64,000 bases of DNA, taken from assembly GCA_050084985.1 (NCBI GenBank), contig JBITNC010000001.1, positions 52,080,001 to 52,144,000 of the forward strand. The letters run 5' to 3'. This document shows positions 13,141 through 23,599 of this stretch, piece after piece (the stretch's first letter is position 1; each line of letters opens with the position of its first letter). Under the pieces are notes generated by a model, which did no database searches, had not been told where the DNA came from, and saw nothing but the letters and a program-made list of their open reading frames with translations. The stretch is from Nageia nagi. Lineage: Eukaryota > Pinophyta. Position numbers and translations under genes: made by a program.

Positions 13141-13270
13141 CTCTATATTGAACTCTTTTGAGGTGATTTTTGAATGAAGGTTGATAAATATTTTTGACTG
13201 GTATAAATTGCTATGTTCATTAACTACATGCTATTTCCATCTTTTTTCAACTTGCATGATCTCATGTTAT

Positions 13271-13282
13271 ATTGGGGGCTAA
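13271..13282 (+). promoter_or_regulatory. Polypurine tract
   Basis: ATTGGGGGCTAA directly precedes TGTATAACATG. A G5 tract ending against a TG start is typical for plant LTR elements and sets the orientation of the following LTR as plus-strand, 3' copy. Confidence 0.6.
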
Positions 13283-13806
13283 TGTATAACATGTTTATTC
13301 TCCATCTAGATTTGGACACCTTTCTCTTTAATGTGATCACCCTAACTCATAATTAAATAATTTTGACTTGAAACACATGTGAGATTACTAAGATTTGATT
13401 TAGTTTTAAATAAACCATTAATTTAAAAAGAAATACATACCTCCACCATTAAATGTGTATCTTGTGGGTGCTAGTCAGTTGGATTGATGTCATTTGTTAC
13501 TCACATGACACGTGGTCAGTGATCATTCCCAAAGTGTCCACTTCCTCTCCTAGGATAGATGATATGTCCTTATTTTGGTGTTCCAGATAGGTTTCTTTGA
13601 ACTAGTTAAGTATTTTGAAGCCTTACATATTTTGAAGGTGGTTTTAACCTTTAATGTTTCTATAGTTACAATTCTAAAGTTGTAATTGTATACCATTTCC
13701 CTTTAGAACAATTATTATAAAAAGGATGTATTTATTTTGAAGCAATGGTAAAATATTAAAATAAAAAATATACATTGAAATTCATTGAAATATTCAAATA
13801 GTCTTC
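13283..13806 (+). mobile_element. 3' LTR of a plus-strand element (family C; right edge approximate)
   Basis: It begins TGTATAACATG right after the polypurine tract and contains a TATA box, TATAAAAAGG, at 13716-13725. The right end is estimated at a CA near 13806, because the C-terminal end of the Athila-like pol pseudogene (opposite strand) is reached shortly afterwards. No second copy of this LTR was found in the window. Confidence 0.5.
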
Positions 13807-13984
13807 AGAATATGGAAGAATTTTTATTTTTTTTTTTTAATAAATAGATAATGAATGTGATACATAAAGTTTTTCACCGAAATAAATGCCAGTTTCTTAT
13901 TATGGATCAAGATTTTTTGGCTGATGAAGATAAATTTTGCTCAATCAAACATAACTCTTCTTTCTTTAACTATTCTACAAACTC

Positions 13985-15160
13985 CTCTTTATTCACAGGA
14001 GAGTATAAAGTCATAGTCAATGCGCATTTACCAACATGATTCTATTAGAGTCATCAATTGGTTGTAGTTGAACTATTCCATTATTAAATACTTACAAAAT
14101 TTGATATATCCCTAGCCATCTGGTTTGTAGTTTTCTAAAGAAGGTTTGATACTTTGAATCAAATAATAAGACTCACTCTTTTGGAGTGAATTACACATTT
14201 TTCATTTTATTATCATACCACATTTTAATTTTTTATTGAATAATTTATGTATTTTGCAATGATTCAATTTTATGTTCATCCAATCATTCAGTTATAACAT
14301 CTAATTATGTTGGGTTTCAATAAAATCTAACCCAATTTTTATAGTTTTTCTAAGAGTTTGGATCTAAAATTCTATTAGTAAGAGAGGATTTTTTTATACA
14401 CTAGCTTATAAAATGTAAATTTTTAGTTGATTTTCATGTGACATTATACATATAGATTACTTTAGAAAGTTTGGTTTCCCAATATTTCTTGTGAGATGCT
14501 ATAATTTTTGTAACAATATTCTCTAATTCTCTATTAGTCACCTCAACCTAACCACTTATTTGGGGATGGTATAGAGAATATTTTTTATGTCTGCTATGTT
14601 AATGATTGATAAAATGCTTAATCACATTAGACATAAACTATGGTCCTTGTTCTAATACTAAGAATATGGAAACTCCAAACTTCATCATAATATTATTATA
14701 TAGGAAATCAACTACTTTTTCTTCTTTAGCTTTTACAAGAGCATAGGCCTCTATCCATTTTATGGTATAATATGTACAAACAAGAATATGATTTTTACCT
14801 TGAGATGCGGGGTTGATAGGTCCAACAAAGTCAATTCCCCATTGTTCAAAAGGTTTTATGAAAACTTGCAAAAGTAATAGAATCTATGTAGTGAATGTGG
14901 ATTTTCCCATTCTTTGACACTGATCACATTGATATACATACTTCTACACATATTTGTGTAGTGAAGACTAGTAATATTTAGCTCCCAAAACTATTTGAAT
15001 TATTCTCTTTTATGAATAATGACCTCCTGATGATTCATCATGAAAAGCTCTTAAATCATCAAAGACTTCATCTTTTCTAATCCATCTTCTAAGAACATAA
15101 TCAGGTCCACATTTAAAGAGCATTCCATCTATCCATTTGAATTTTAAGCTTTCTTTGATC
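13985..15160 (-). pseudogene. int: Ty3/gypsy integrase, decayed
   Basis: The HHCC zinc-binding region is visible (HDESSGGH near 15.05 kb, then CDQCQRMGK near 14.92 kb). The catalytic core follows (WGIDFVGPINPASQGKNHIL, KWIEAYALVKAKEEKVVDFL, then GPQFMSN), with YHPQISG and later NRELENIVTKI. The C-terminal part reads ELDEHKIESLQ-like, KYQTFFRKLQTRWLG, ending VNAH..LYTLL near 13.99 kb. Stops occupy positions where the family has Gln or Trp (YY*SSLHKYV*KY, SG*VEV). Integrase inserts the cDNA copy into host DNA; this copy cannot be functional. Confidence 0.85.
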
Positions 15161-15289
15161 AAAATTTTCTTCTATTTTAAAGAAAAATGAATTGAAATTT
15201 TTCATGTTGCCAAGTAATTAGCTATATCTGCAAACCAAGGTGTGTGTACAAAGATTACAAATAACCTTTCATCAAGAAAAGAATCTTAT

Positions 15290-15640
15290 ACTTTTTCTTC
15301 ATCTCTATTTTTTCTCGGTCTAGATAAGAAGTTAGCTACCACATTAGCTTTTCCTATTTTATCAATAATAGTCATATTAAATTCTTGTAATAAAAGTAAC
15401 CACCTTATAATTCTTTCACTTACTATTAGTTTGTTCATAAGATACCTAATAGCAAAATGGTCTATGTCAAAAAAACCCTAGCAATTAGTAATACAATGTT
15501 TGAATTTATTAATGGCATGTAGTACTACCAATAATTCTTTTTCTACAGTGGTGTAATTCCTTTTAGCTCCTACTAAATTCTTGTTGATATAATAGATGAA
15601 ATAATATGTTTTATTCTAACCTTCTTTTCCTAGTACTACT
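15290..15640 (-). pseudogene. RNase H domain of the Athila-like pol, decayed
   Basis: The minus strand reads NYTTVEKELLVVLHAINKFK then FFDIDHFAIRYLMNKL and IRWLLLLQEFNMTIIDKIGK, followed by NVVANFLSR. This matches the Ty3/gypsy RNase H pattern (YTTTEKELLAVV.A..KFR, TDH.AL.YL, RW.L.LQEF...I). It lies between RT and integrase as expected. In-frame stops are fewer here than in the flanking spacer. Confidence 0.8.
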
Positions 15641-15949
15641 CTAATAGCATAATTTGATGCATTAGTATGAATTTGGAAAGGTAGCTTCCAGTTTGGACCT
15701 CTCAATACAAGGGTAGTCATGAGTGTCTCCTTGATTGTATGAAATTCCTTTTCATAATATACTATCCACTCAAATTCATTATCTTTATAGAGTAATGAGA
15801 ATAATGGAGCTGTAATCTTGCTAAAATTTGAAATGAATCTCCTTTAGTAATCGACATGTCTAAGAAAACTTCTCACATCAATTTGATTTTTTGGAGTTGG
15901 TAATTGTTTGATAATCTAAACCTTCTTGGATCCACCTTAATTCATTCAA

Positions 15950-16600
15950 CATAAATATGATGTCCTAAAATAATACCTTCTTGCATAAGCATAAAATATT
16001 TTTCATAACTTAATGATAGATAGTATATTTCACACCTAACTAATACTTTTTCAAGATTATGTAATGTTTCTTCAAAAGTGTTAACATGCACCATGAAATC
16101 ATCTATATACACTTCTACATAATCATTAGTTAGATAAAAAAAATGGCTAACATGGCTCTTTGAAATGTAGCGAGAGCATTACATAATCCAAATGGAAAGA
16201 CTTGATAAGCAAAAGTTCTAGAAGCATAAGTAAATGAAGTCTTCTCTTGGTCTTCTTTTGTAATTTTGATTTGATTATAGCCACTTAAACTATTAAGAAA
16301 TGAGAAATATTTTTTACTAGCAAGAGTATCTAAGACTTGGTCAATAAATGGGAAAGGAAAATGGTCCTTATGAGTAGCCTTATTCAAACATTTGTATTCC
16401 ACACATATTCTCCATTTTTCATTTTTCTTAGGGACAAGTACCAAAGGTGAAACCCATATACTATTTGATATAGGATATATGAATCCTACATTTAATAATT
16501 TTTCAATTTTCTATTGTACAACATCTCTCAATGTTGGATTTACCCATCTAGGTGGGTATATAATAGGTCTAGAATCATCAATGTATATATGATGAGTAAA
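15950..16600 (-). pseudogene. Reverse transcriptase of the Athila-like element, decayed
   Basis: The longest open piece (16444-16130) holds RT motifs in order: VLVPKKNEKWRICVEYKCLN, FPFIDQVLDTLASKKYFSFL, SGYNQIKI, KTSFTYASRTFAYQVFPFGL, CNALATFQRAM. After a stop the catalytic YIDD box follows (VEVYIDDFMV, near 16.1 kb) and then LGHHI. Upstream, KLLNVGFIYPISNSIWVSP is in another frame. The catalytic aspartates are present in the YIDD box, but the frame is broken on both sides of it. Confidence 0.9.
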
Positions 16601-17109
16601 AATATCTAGGTGAATTCCATTCATGTTAGAATAATACCATGCAAATGCTAAAGTATGAGATTTCAAAATATTGAATGCTTTCTCTTCTTATTTAAATGCC
16701 AACCAACTATTAATATTCAAAGTCTTTCTTGAGAGCAATTCAATATATTCACTCTTGTGTGACTTAACTTGCTTTGATTTAGAGGATGTACTAAAGAATT
16801 TAAAGAACAAGGATGAGGAAATAAAGAATTAAATACCTTTATCCTTTCTCTAAATTCCTCACCTCTTGGAATTATATGTGTGACAGTACATTTAAATAAA
16901 TACAAAGAAGTTTTGTTGTTCTTGATATGGTATATTGAAGATGTCATCCTAAAGATTTGATCCTAATGACTCACCAACCTTAGTAACTATTTATAAAGTT
17001 ATATTTTATTTAGAAAATCTAGGTATTTCTTCAAACTCTTCTATATGTTCTTTGATAGTAATTGTAGAGAGTATTGCAAAACTTTCTAGTTCATTAAACT
17101 CTAGTTCAT

Positions 17110-17590
17110 CAATCTAGAACATATATTGACATTCAAATGTAGGTTGAGAAGAAAGATATAAAGAGAGTGTTATGCAATTATGTCCATCTTCAATGGTCAT
17201 ATCTCTTGATATATAGTTGATAAATGCAACTATTTTAGTTAACCAAGGTCTTCCCAAAATTATTGATAAGCATTGTCTATCTTTATTTCTAAGACTAAAA
17301 ATATTGTTGGATAATTCCATGAATCCATAGTATCTTGTACATCTTCAATGATGCCTTCAATTTTGGCTACTAACTAATTTTCCATTTGTAATATAGTTAT
17401 TGTTGGATGCATATCATATAGTTTCAATTTCCTTACTATCTCTACCATCATTACATTTATCGCTTCCCCTAAGTCAATTAAAACATTTTGTATCATGGTA
17501 ACTTCAACAAATACTATTATTACTAGACTTCTTGGATCACTATACTTAGGGTTAATTAGGTTTCTTGCAAGTAAGTCTTTTAATTTTTCA
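17110..17590 (-). pseudogene. Retropepsin-like aspartic protease of the Athila-like element, decayed
   Basis: Minus-strand frames give DPRSLVIIVFVE, then the active-site region VLIDLGEAINVM (canonical DLGASINVM), HPTITILQ, and, after breaks, SIILGRPWLTKIVAFINY with TIEDG. ILGRPWL is a hallmark near the C-terminus of plant Ty3 proteases. It lies between gag and RT. Confidence 0.8.
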
Positions 17591-17879
17591 TCTACCTAAA
17601 TAGTATTAGGATATATCCTCTTTCTCCTTACACCTTTTCTGATACAAAGTTCCTTAACCATCTTGTTTAATTTAAGAACTTCCTTGATTGCTTGTAATAC
17701 TGGTACTGAAATATTCAACCTTCTCAAATCCTTGAGAAAATTTGATTATTCATTTTTAAACTTCTCTTTTAGTCTATTAGGATATGGAGGTTCTTGAATT
17801 TATTTTTCTATTCATTTCTCTTCATTCTTTTGACCACTCTCTTTCTTAGTTTGAAGATCAACTTATAATGATTATTGAG

Positions 17880-19290
17880 AATAATCATTAGGAATTTCAA
17901 AAATGATAGGTGGAGTTGGTTCTTTCAACTTCTTACTAGATCTAAACTAAATGTCATGATATTAAATAACATTAATTAATATAATATATTCTTAATCTAT
18001 ATGATAGGTAAGTATAAAAATTTAACTATTATTATTTGGATTCTAAACCAGATGCATAGGAAGAGCTAGTTATCTAAGTACTTGTTGTTGATTTTGGTAC
18101 TATTATTTATTTTGGTATTGTATTTGCTAGATTGATCTTGGTAACAGAGCTTGTTGTTGGGTATTTTGATCAAATCTCCTTTACTAATTAGGATGATTAG
18201 ACTATTGACTATTCTAGTTGGATTATTGCATGGTATTCCACTATGATCCTCCCCATTGTTGATTTTGTGCATATTGTAACCAATTTGGATTAGGAGGCAT
18301 CCATGGTGGAGAGTATTGAACCATAGGTTGTGGAAATGGAATGTTCCAGCATGGTTGCATAAAAAGTCTATTATAAAAGTTAGCATTCATCCTTGAACTA
18401 ATGACATTTACAAATATTATCACATTTGCTATAGACATATGAGATATAGTCAAACAATCACATTCATCAATTGCATGTATCTCATTACATAAGCTACATG
18501 ATTTGATTTTATTAAGAGTATACTCATGCAATACATGTTTCTTTCTACATCTTATATAATATACTACTAAATATTTCTAAGATTTCCTTACTTTGTTTGA
18601 CTTATTTGATGATTCATTTAATAAACTTAGCTCAACAAGAATATCTATCTTGAAATTTGCTAGTTCATCAATTAATTCATCGATAGCATTATCATAATGT
18701 TTTTGAGGTTTGATTTTTCAAGTAGAATTATTTGTACTAGAATAGTTTCTACATATTTCCACTATGTCATCAAGAGGTAAAGTACTTATATTGCCTTTTT
18801 CTATTACATTTAAGACATCCAATGAAGAGTTTATCAAATCCATAAAAAGATAGTCTTTTCAAATTCTTGGTCAACAATAGTACCTACCCTTTTATGGAAA
18901 AATAAAAATCTATCCAAGTAATCTTCTAAACTTTCATCTTCAACTTGTTTAATTCTAAACAATTCATCTTTTTGATCCTTCACTATGCAATACTCCTGAT
19001 ATTTATCTAGAAATACTTTTTCCATGTCTTCCCAATTAGTAATGGAATCAATAATTAATCCCATGAACTATTTCATTACATTATCCTTAAAATTTGAAAT
19101 TAAATAGGTAGGAAGACCCTTGAAGTTATATAAAATAGATAGTGAAATAGTTTTTATTGGTTGATCATGTCTTAGAGTATTTTGGTCAATTACAATTGGA
19201 TAAGAGAAAGTTCTATTGCCTGGTGCAGTACCACCTAGAACTCCACTTCCACCTATACTACCTCCTAACTATTTATAAATAAAAATTTGA
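17880..19290 (-). pseudogene. gag: Gag of the Athila-like element, decayed
   Basis: The start region is Gly-rich (GGSIGGSGVLGGTAPGN near 19.2 kb), followed by ISLSILYNFKGLPTYLISNF. The central gag domain is open from 19064 to 18834 (SITNWEDMEKVFLDKY, FRIKQVEDESLEDYLDRF). A zinc-knuckle remnant (CSLCNEIHAIDEC) lies near 18.50-18.46 kb, then a Pro/Trp/Asn/Gln-rich tail (YSPPWMPPNPNW, NQQWGG) typical of Athila/Tat gag. It is broken by several stops. Gag forms the particle that packages element RNA. Confidence 0.8.
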
Positions 19291-19439
19291 GAATGCAAAT
19301 AAACAAATACCTATATTCTTGAAGGATATTTGTAATTTTGAGTTAACATATAGCAATTTATAATAAGAAAAGATGATATAGAAGATAATGAATAACTAGA
19401 ATAGAAATGACATCACTAAACAAGATTAAGTTTGTATAC

Positions 19440-20041
19440 TTACCTCATGGAACGTACCTAATATCGATGAATGAAATATAGTGACAAAGCCTCAACAAAT
19501 AATGGAGTCTGCACCCAAAGTCATGGAGCAAGGTGATCTAAAGAGAGGGCCACAAGTAGTCTATTTCATGCTCAAAAGGAGCATCAATGGTCTATTTCAT
19601 CTATAAAGGAGCATCAATGATCTTTGTTAGAATTTATTCCATCCTAAATCAACTTTGTACCTTCACATATACTCTTAATGATTGAAGTTTGATACTCAGA
19701 TAAGCTAAGAATCATCAGGATGCTTGCATAAGGAAGTACACAAACTTAGCCTTAAATGGTGGTGTCAAGAGACACCTAAAAGATTGCCATCATCAAGATC
19801 AGATATGGGATCATGTATCTCCTTGATGTGGACTTACTATTAGATCCCTATTTATATAGATAATAATATGACCTACTTTGTAGGTTGATGTGTACCTACA
19901 TAAACAAGAATATAGTAAGTTGGTGATATATATTGACCATATCCAAGATAACATTAATATTCTTGAACTACATGTGTATAAGTGTAGGCACATTTCCTAA
20001 TGTATTAATTTAAATGCATAAATTAATTTTAGGTGATAACA
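19440..20041 (-). mobile_element. LTR next to the Tat-like element's polypurine tract (lower edge estimated)
   Basis: On the minus strand the LTR starts TGTTATCACCTAAAATT at 20041, right after a purine tract, and has a TATA box, CTATATAAATAGG, near 19850. The lower end is not defined; a strong splice-donor-like AGGTAAGTAT lies at about 19443 and the Athila-like gag begins near 19290. By its polypurine tract this is the 3' LTR of the Tat-like element at 20.9-24.2 kb. It differs in sequence from the LTRs at 27277-27972 and 31742-32456. Confidence 0.55.
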
Positions 20042-20054
20042 TATGCCCCATTTT
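20042..20054 (-). promoter_or_regulatory. Polypurine tract
   Basis: The minus strand reads AAAATGGGGCATA immediately before TGTTATCACC. It defines the 3' LTR start and the minus-strand orientation of the Tat-like element. Confidence 0.6.
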
Positions 20055-20457
20055 GAATGAGAAATTGAAAATCACTAGGTGCATTGAGATTTTTCATTCA
20101 AATTACAACTAAGATGTCATAGCAATCAAATATTGATAAGTATTGACAAGCATAATACTAACACTAATCAATCTATTTTGATACTAAACTATGATAAAGA
20201 TATAAGAAAGATGAGAAACATATTAACAAAAAGTATAAGTTTAAGAAAACCATCTCATATGACATCCACTATGTTGCCCTTAGTTGATGTTGATGTGCTC
20301 CATAAGCTCCAATGATGACCTACATAAGAAAGAGTTTTAGGGTCCATAGCCATCTACAAAGAGGTCATCGATGATAATTACCCATATTTTTTATATATTT
20401 GGATATGTGGAGTACAACCATCTCATGTCATTTATGGTTTTTTTCCATTGATCTTAT

Positions 20458-20700
20458 GGAAGCTAGACTTTTTACTGAGAGGTATAATGATACAATTGGG
20501 AGCTGAGACTTTGCTAAGAGGCATATTACAATGAGTATGAGAACTAAAACTCTGCACCAAGAGGCATATTGCAATGAGGGGTAGAGCTAAGACTCTACCA
20601 AGGGGCATAAAACTAGGATGATGATATGAGGGCTAAGACTTCATGCTAAGAGGTATGCAAATTTACAATCTAGGAGCTAAAACTCCACAATAAAGGGTAT
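20458..20700 (+). repeat. Tandem repeat in the 3' UTR of the Tat-like element
   Basis: About five to six copies of a ~40-45 bp unit built on GAGCTAAGACTCTGCTAAGA followed by GGCATATTACAATGAG. Copies differ at many sites. The array lies between the end of integrase (about 20895) and the polypurine tract (20054), which is the 3' UTR. Tat-lineage elements in plants are known for hypervariable tandem repeats there. Confidence 0.75.
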
Positions 20701-20894
20701 TTGATTATTTTTATTTTTGCTATTTTTTACTATGAAATAGGATGGTAGGTGATGCTTTCTTGCTAAAAATGAAGCATTGGCACTTCTCTTCTGACATTGA
20801 AATGACCTTTTATTTTGAATTTATGCCATATGTTCACATGCTTATTCCTATAGTAACATCTTTATAGAAACAAATGCATGGGGTGACCCATAGG

Positions 20895-21720
20895 TTGCCT
20901 AGATGTGATACTTCTTTATGTGTCTAGTATTGATGAAATTTTTGAGAACCTCCCTATCCAATGTAGATAATTTATATGCACCTATACTATATACCTCTAT
21001 AATGATGTATGCCAACCTAATTTGGATCAAACTTTCCTTTAAGTTCATCCTTTGCTGTAGTTTAGAAATGTTCTCTTGGAGAACCAAATCTCAAATCTCA
21101 AATGCTTTGGGCACCATTTTCTTTCCATAGGCCCTCTTGATTCTTTGTTGATATGTTTTGAGATGCTCTAGTGCATTAATTCTTTTCTCATATAATGCTT
21201 CTATCTAATTTAACCTTGCTTTCCATTGTTATGGTTCCTTCATAATATCTTTGAGTGCAATTCTCAAAGAATGGATCTCAATTTCAAGAGGAATGACTGC
21301 TTCATCACCATACACAAGAGAGTATAGAGTAGCACCTGTTGCTATTATTTCACTTATTCTATATGCCCATAGAACATATGGTAATTGATCATGCCAATTC
21401 TTGCCATTCTTTTTAACAATTTTTGCCAATATCTTCTTCATTATTTGTTTATTACTTCATCTTGTCCATTTCCTTAGAGATAGTAAACTGAAGAGAATCT
21501 CTGTTCAACCTTCATCTTTTTACAAAATTCTTTGATATCTTTTCTTGTAAAATTTATATCATTATCCATGATCAACCTTTGAGGTATGCCAAATTTGCAA
21601 ATGATATATTCCTTTATGAAATCGATAACATGTTTTTGTATAGCCATTTTTAAAAGAATTGCCTCAACCCATCTCCTAGAGACAATGTGCCCCAATAGTT
21701 TTTCTGATGATACCCCAAAT
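20895..21720 (-). pseudogene. int: Integrase of a Tat-like element, N-terminal half deleted
   Basis: The minus strand reads WVEAILLKMAIQKHVIDFIK, CKFGIPQRLIMDN, then PYVLWAYRISEIIATGATLY, LVYGDEAVIPLEIEI. The C-terminal part reads RINALEHLKTYQQRIKRAY, KKMVPKAFEI, IGAYKLSTLDREVLKNFIN, ending near 20.9 kb. The zinc-binding N-terminus and the first part of the catalytic core are missing. The remaining part is joined in frame to RT (see findings). It is followed by the 3' UTR repeats and polypurine tract. Confidence 0.85.
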
Positions 21721-22661
21721 ACACATTTTTGAGGTTTGATTCTTAACTTATACTACTTCATCCTTTCAAATGCTTTTTTTATATCCTTGATATGGTCTTC
21801 TTTATTCTCTAATTTTATCAAGATATCATCTACATAGACCTCTACTATTTTATAAATGAAGTCATGAAACATGGCTATCATTGCTCTTTAATATGTGACC
21901 CTTGAATTCTTAAGACCAAATGGCATTACCTTGTAGTAAACATTGCCCCAAGGAGTTCTAAAGGCTATTTTATGCTAATCACTTTCCTTTATTTTTATTT
22001 GATTATATCCTAAAAATCCATCCATAAATGATAACATCCCATAACTTGCCAAACTGTTAATGATCATATATATGTTGGGTAGTGGGAAATCATCTTTTGG
22101 ATATGCTTTATTGAGATATTTCAAATTAGTACATACTCTAATTTTAGTTGTAGTCTTTTTCACTAGGACTACATTGGCCATCCATTTTGAATAATCAATG
22201 GACATAATGAAGCTAACCTCTAATAGTTTCTCAATTTCCTTCTTGACTAGTAAGGAAACCTGAAAAGGTATCTTTCTTAGTTTTTGCTTTATAGGAACTA
22301 CGCCTTTCTCAACAACCAAGTTATGTACCACAAAATTTTCATCTAATCTAGGCATATCTTTATATGATGATGCAAACAATTTGAAATAATCATGAAAAGA
22401 TAGAATCAACTCATTTTGCAAAGGTTCCTCAAGGAGTTTACCCATTTTTAAGATTCATAGTGTCTCTTGAGAACCAATGTTAACCTCCTCTATCTCTTCA
22501 TTCAACCAATTCATCTTTGATTTTGATAGTGTGATAAATGGAAACTCTCCCAACCATTTGATTTTATCTTCCATGGATTCACCAAAGCAAGCATGTACAT
22601 CTAGATAATGTTTGTAAGTCCTCTTTTCATGCCTAGTTGGATATTCAATTCTAGCATCCAT
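21690..22661 (-). pseudogene. Reverse transcriptase of a Tat-like element, C-terminus deleted
   Basis: An open frame from 22445 to 21975 covers FHDYFKLFASSYKDMPRLD, the basic connector VPIKQKLRKIPFQVSLLVKK, EIEKLLEVSFIMSIDYSKW, MANVVLVKK, IRVCTNLKYLNKAYPKDDFP, and SFMDGFLGYNQIKI. Beyond a stop come FGLKNS, then VEVYVDDILIK (catalytic YVDD, near 21.84 kb), and KCVFGVSSEKLLGHIVSRR near 21.7 kb. The spacer at 22661-22455 (EEIEEVNIGSQET) is the usual Tat-type protease-RT linker. After GHIVSRR the rest of RT and all of RNase H are absent. YPKDDFPLP and FGLKN are Tat-type signatures. Confidence 0.9.
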
Positions 22662-23129
22662 AGATTATAAGAAAGCATCATCATTATCAAATAATTCTAT
22701 AGCATGTATTGCATATTCATAATTTATTCCACATTCAATAATAAATCAATTTTGATCATCTCTTACCCTTTCATCTTCTTGCATTAATAATGAAAAATTG
22801 ACTTGACCATTGTGACCATCTCCATGATATGAAATGATGCAACATTTGTTTTCCTCTATGATTTCCTCTAAAGAGGATTGTTTATGGTATTCATGGATCC
22901 TAGAAGAGCATGGGTGCTCCTTTTCCTAAGCCTCCTACCATCTATCCAAGTCTCTCTTCGGATTGATGTTATTGACATTCATGATGGTGTATGAACCAAA
23001 TTCGATATCCTTGACCTTAATTATTTGTAATGCATTTCTATAGATCTGATCATTCTTAGCTAGGATAGCCTCATCTTTTGCATCATATAGAATAAATCTT
23101 TCAAGTAGAACATAATTGCACTACTTGGA

Positions 23130-23560
23130 TATCTAGTCATTTGCTTCTACCTTGTAAACATTTCCTTCAAAACAAAACATGAAACATCTATGCAAATTGG
23201 ATGCTACTCCTTCCATGTCATCTATCCAAGGTCTTCTAAGAATGAAATTGAGAGAAGGTTTTCCATCTATAATGTAGAAGAGGTCTGAATTACCTTGTTT
23301 CCTACTTTGATCAAAAGTGTGATGGTTTTTGCACATTTCTTTGGAACACCATCAAACCCCTTAGCTCTCATGGTAGTCTCTTATCTTAGAGGTAATAAAT
23401 CTAGATCAAACTATGAAAGCAAGTGAGTGGTGGGAATATTCAAAGCTTCCCCACCATCTATCAATGATCTCTTAACTATATTTCCAAAGGTATTCACTTC
23501 AATAAACAATGGTGGATGTAATTAGGTTACATCCTTGCTAGGCCTTTCACTAGGGTGAAA
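23130..23560 (-). pseudogene. Aspartic protease of the Tat-like element, decayed
   Basis: The minus strand gives PPLFIEVNTFGNIVKRSLID with GGEALNIP (active-site DGG in place of D-S/T-G), then MRAKGFDGVPKKCAKTITL, and an open frame at 23336-23133 with LNFILRRPWIDDMEGVASNL, HRCFMFCFEGNVYKV. Tat-type proteases end with ILGRPWI...VPS.LHQ, which this matches. It is split by stops and a frameshift near 23.3 kb. Confidence 0.8.
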
Positions 23561-23599
23561 AGTAATAACATCTTCTTTACTCCATATTTTTGTCTTTTT

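Larger units (their letters stand above)
13985..19290 (-). mobile_element. Athila-like Ty3/gypsy element, gag-pol internal region
   Basis: On the minus strand the order is gag, protease, reverse transcriptase, RNase H and integrase, the Ty3/gypsy order. Each domain is readable only by jumping frames and passing stops. The RT string PFGLCNA and the protease string DLGEAINV, in place of the canonical DLGASINV, point to the Athila-like side of the plant Tat/Athila clade; this is by memory of motifs, not by a tree. LTRs could not be firmly assigned: the LTR at 19440-20041 lies just upstream, but its polypurine tract belongs to the neighbouring Tat-like element. The domains are listed separately. 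Confidence 0.8.
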
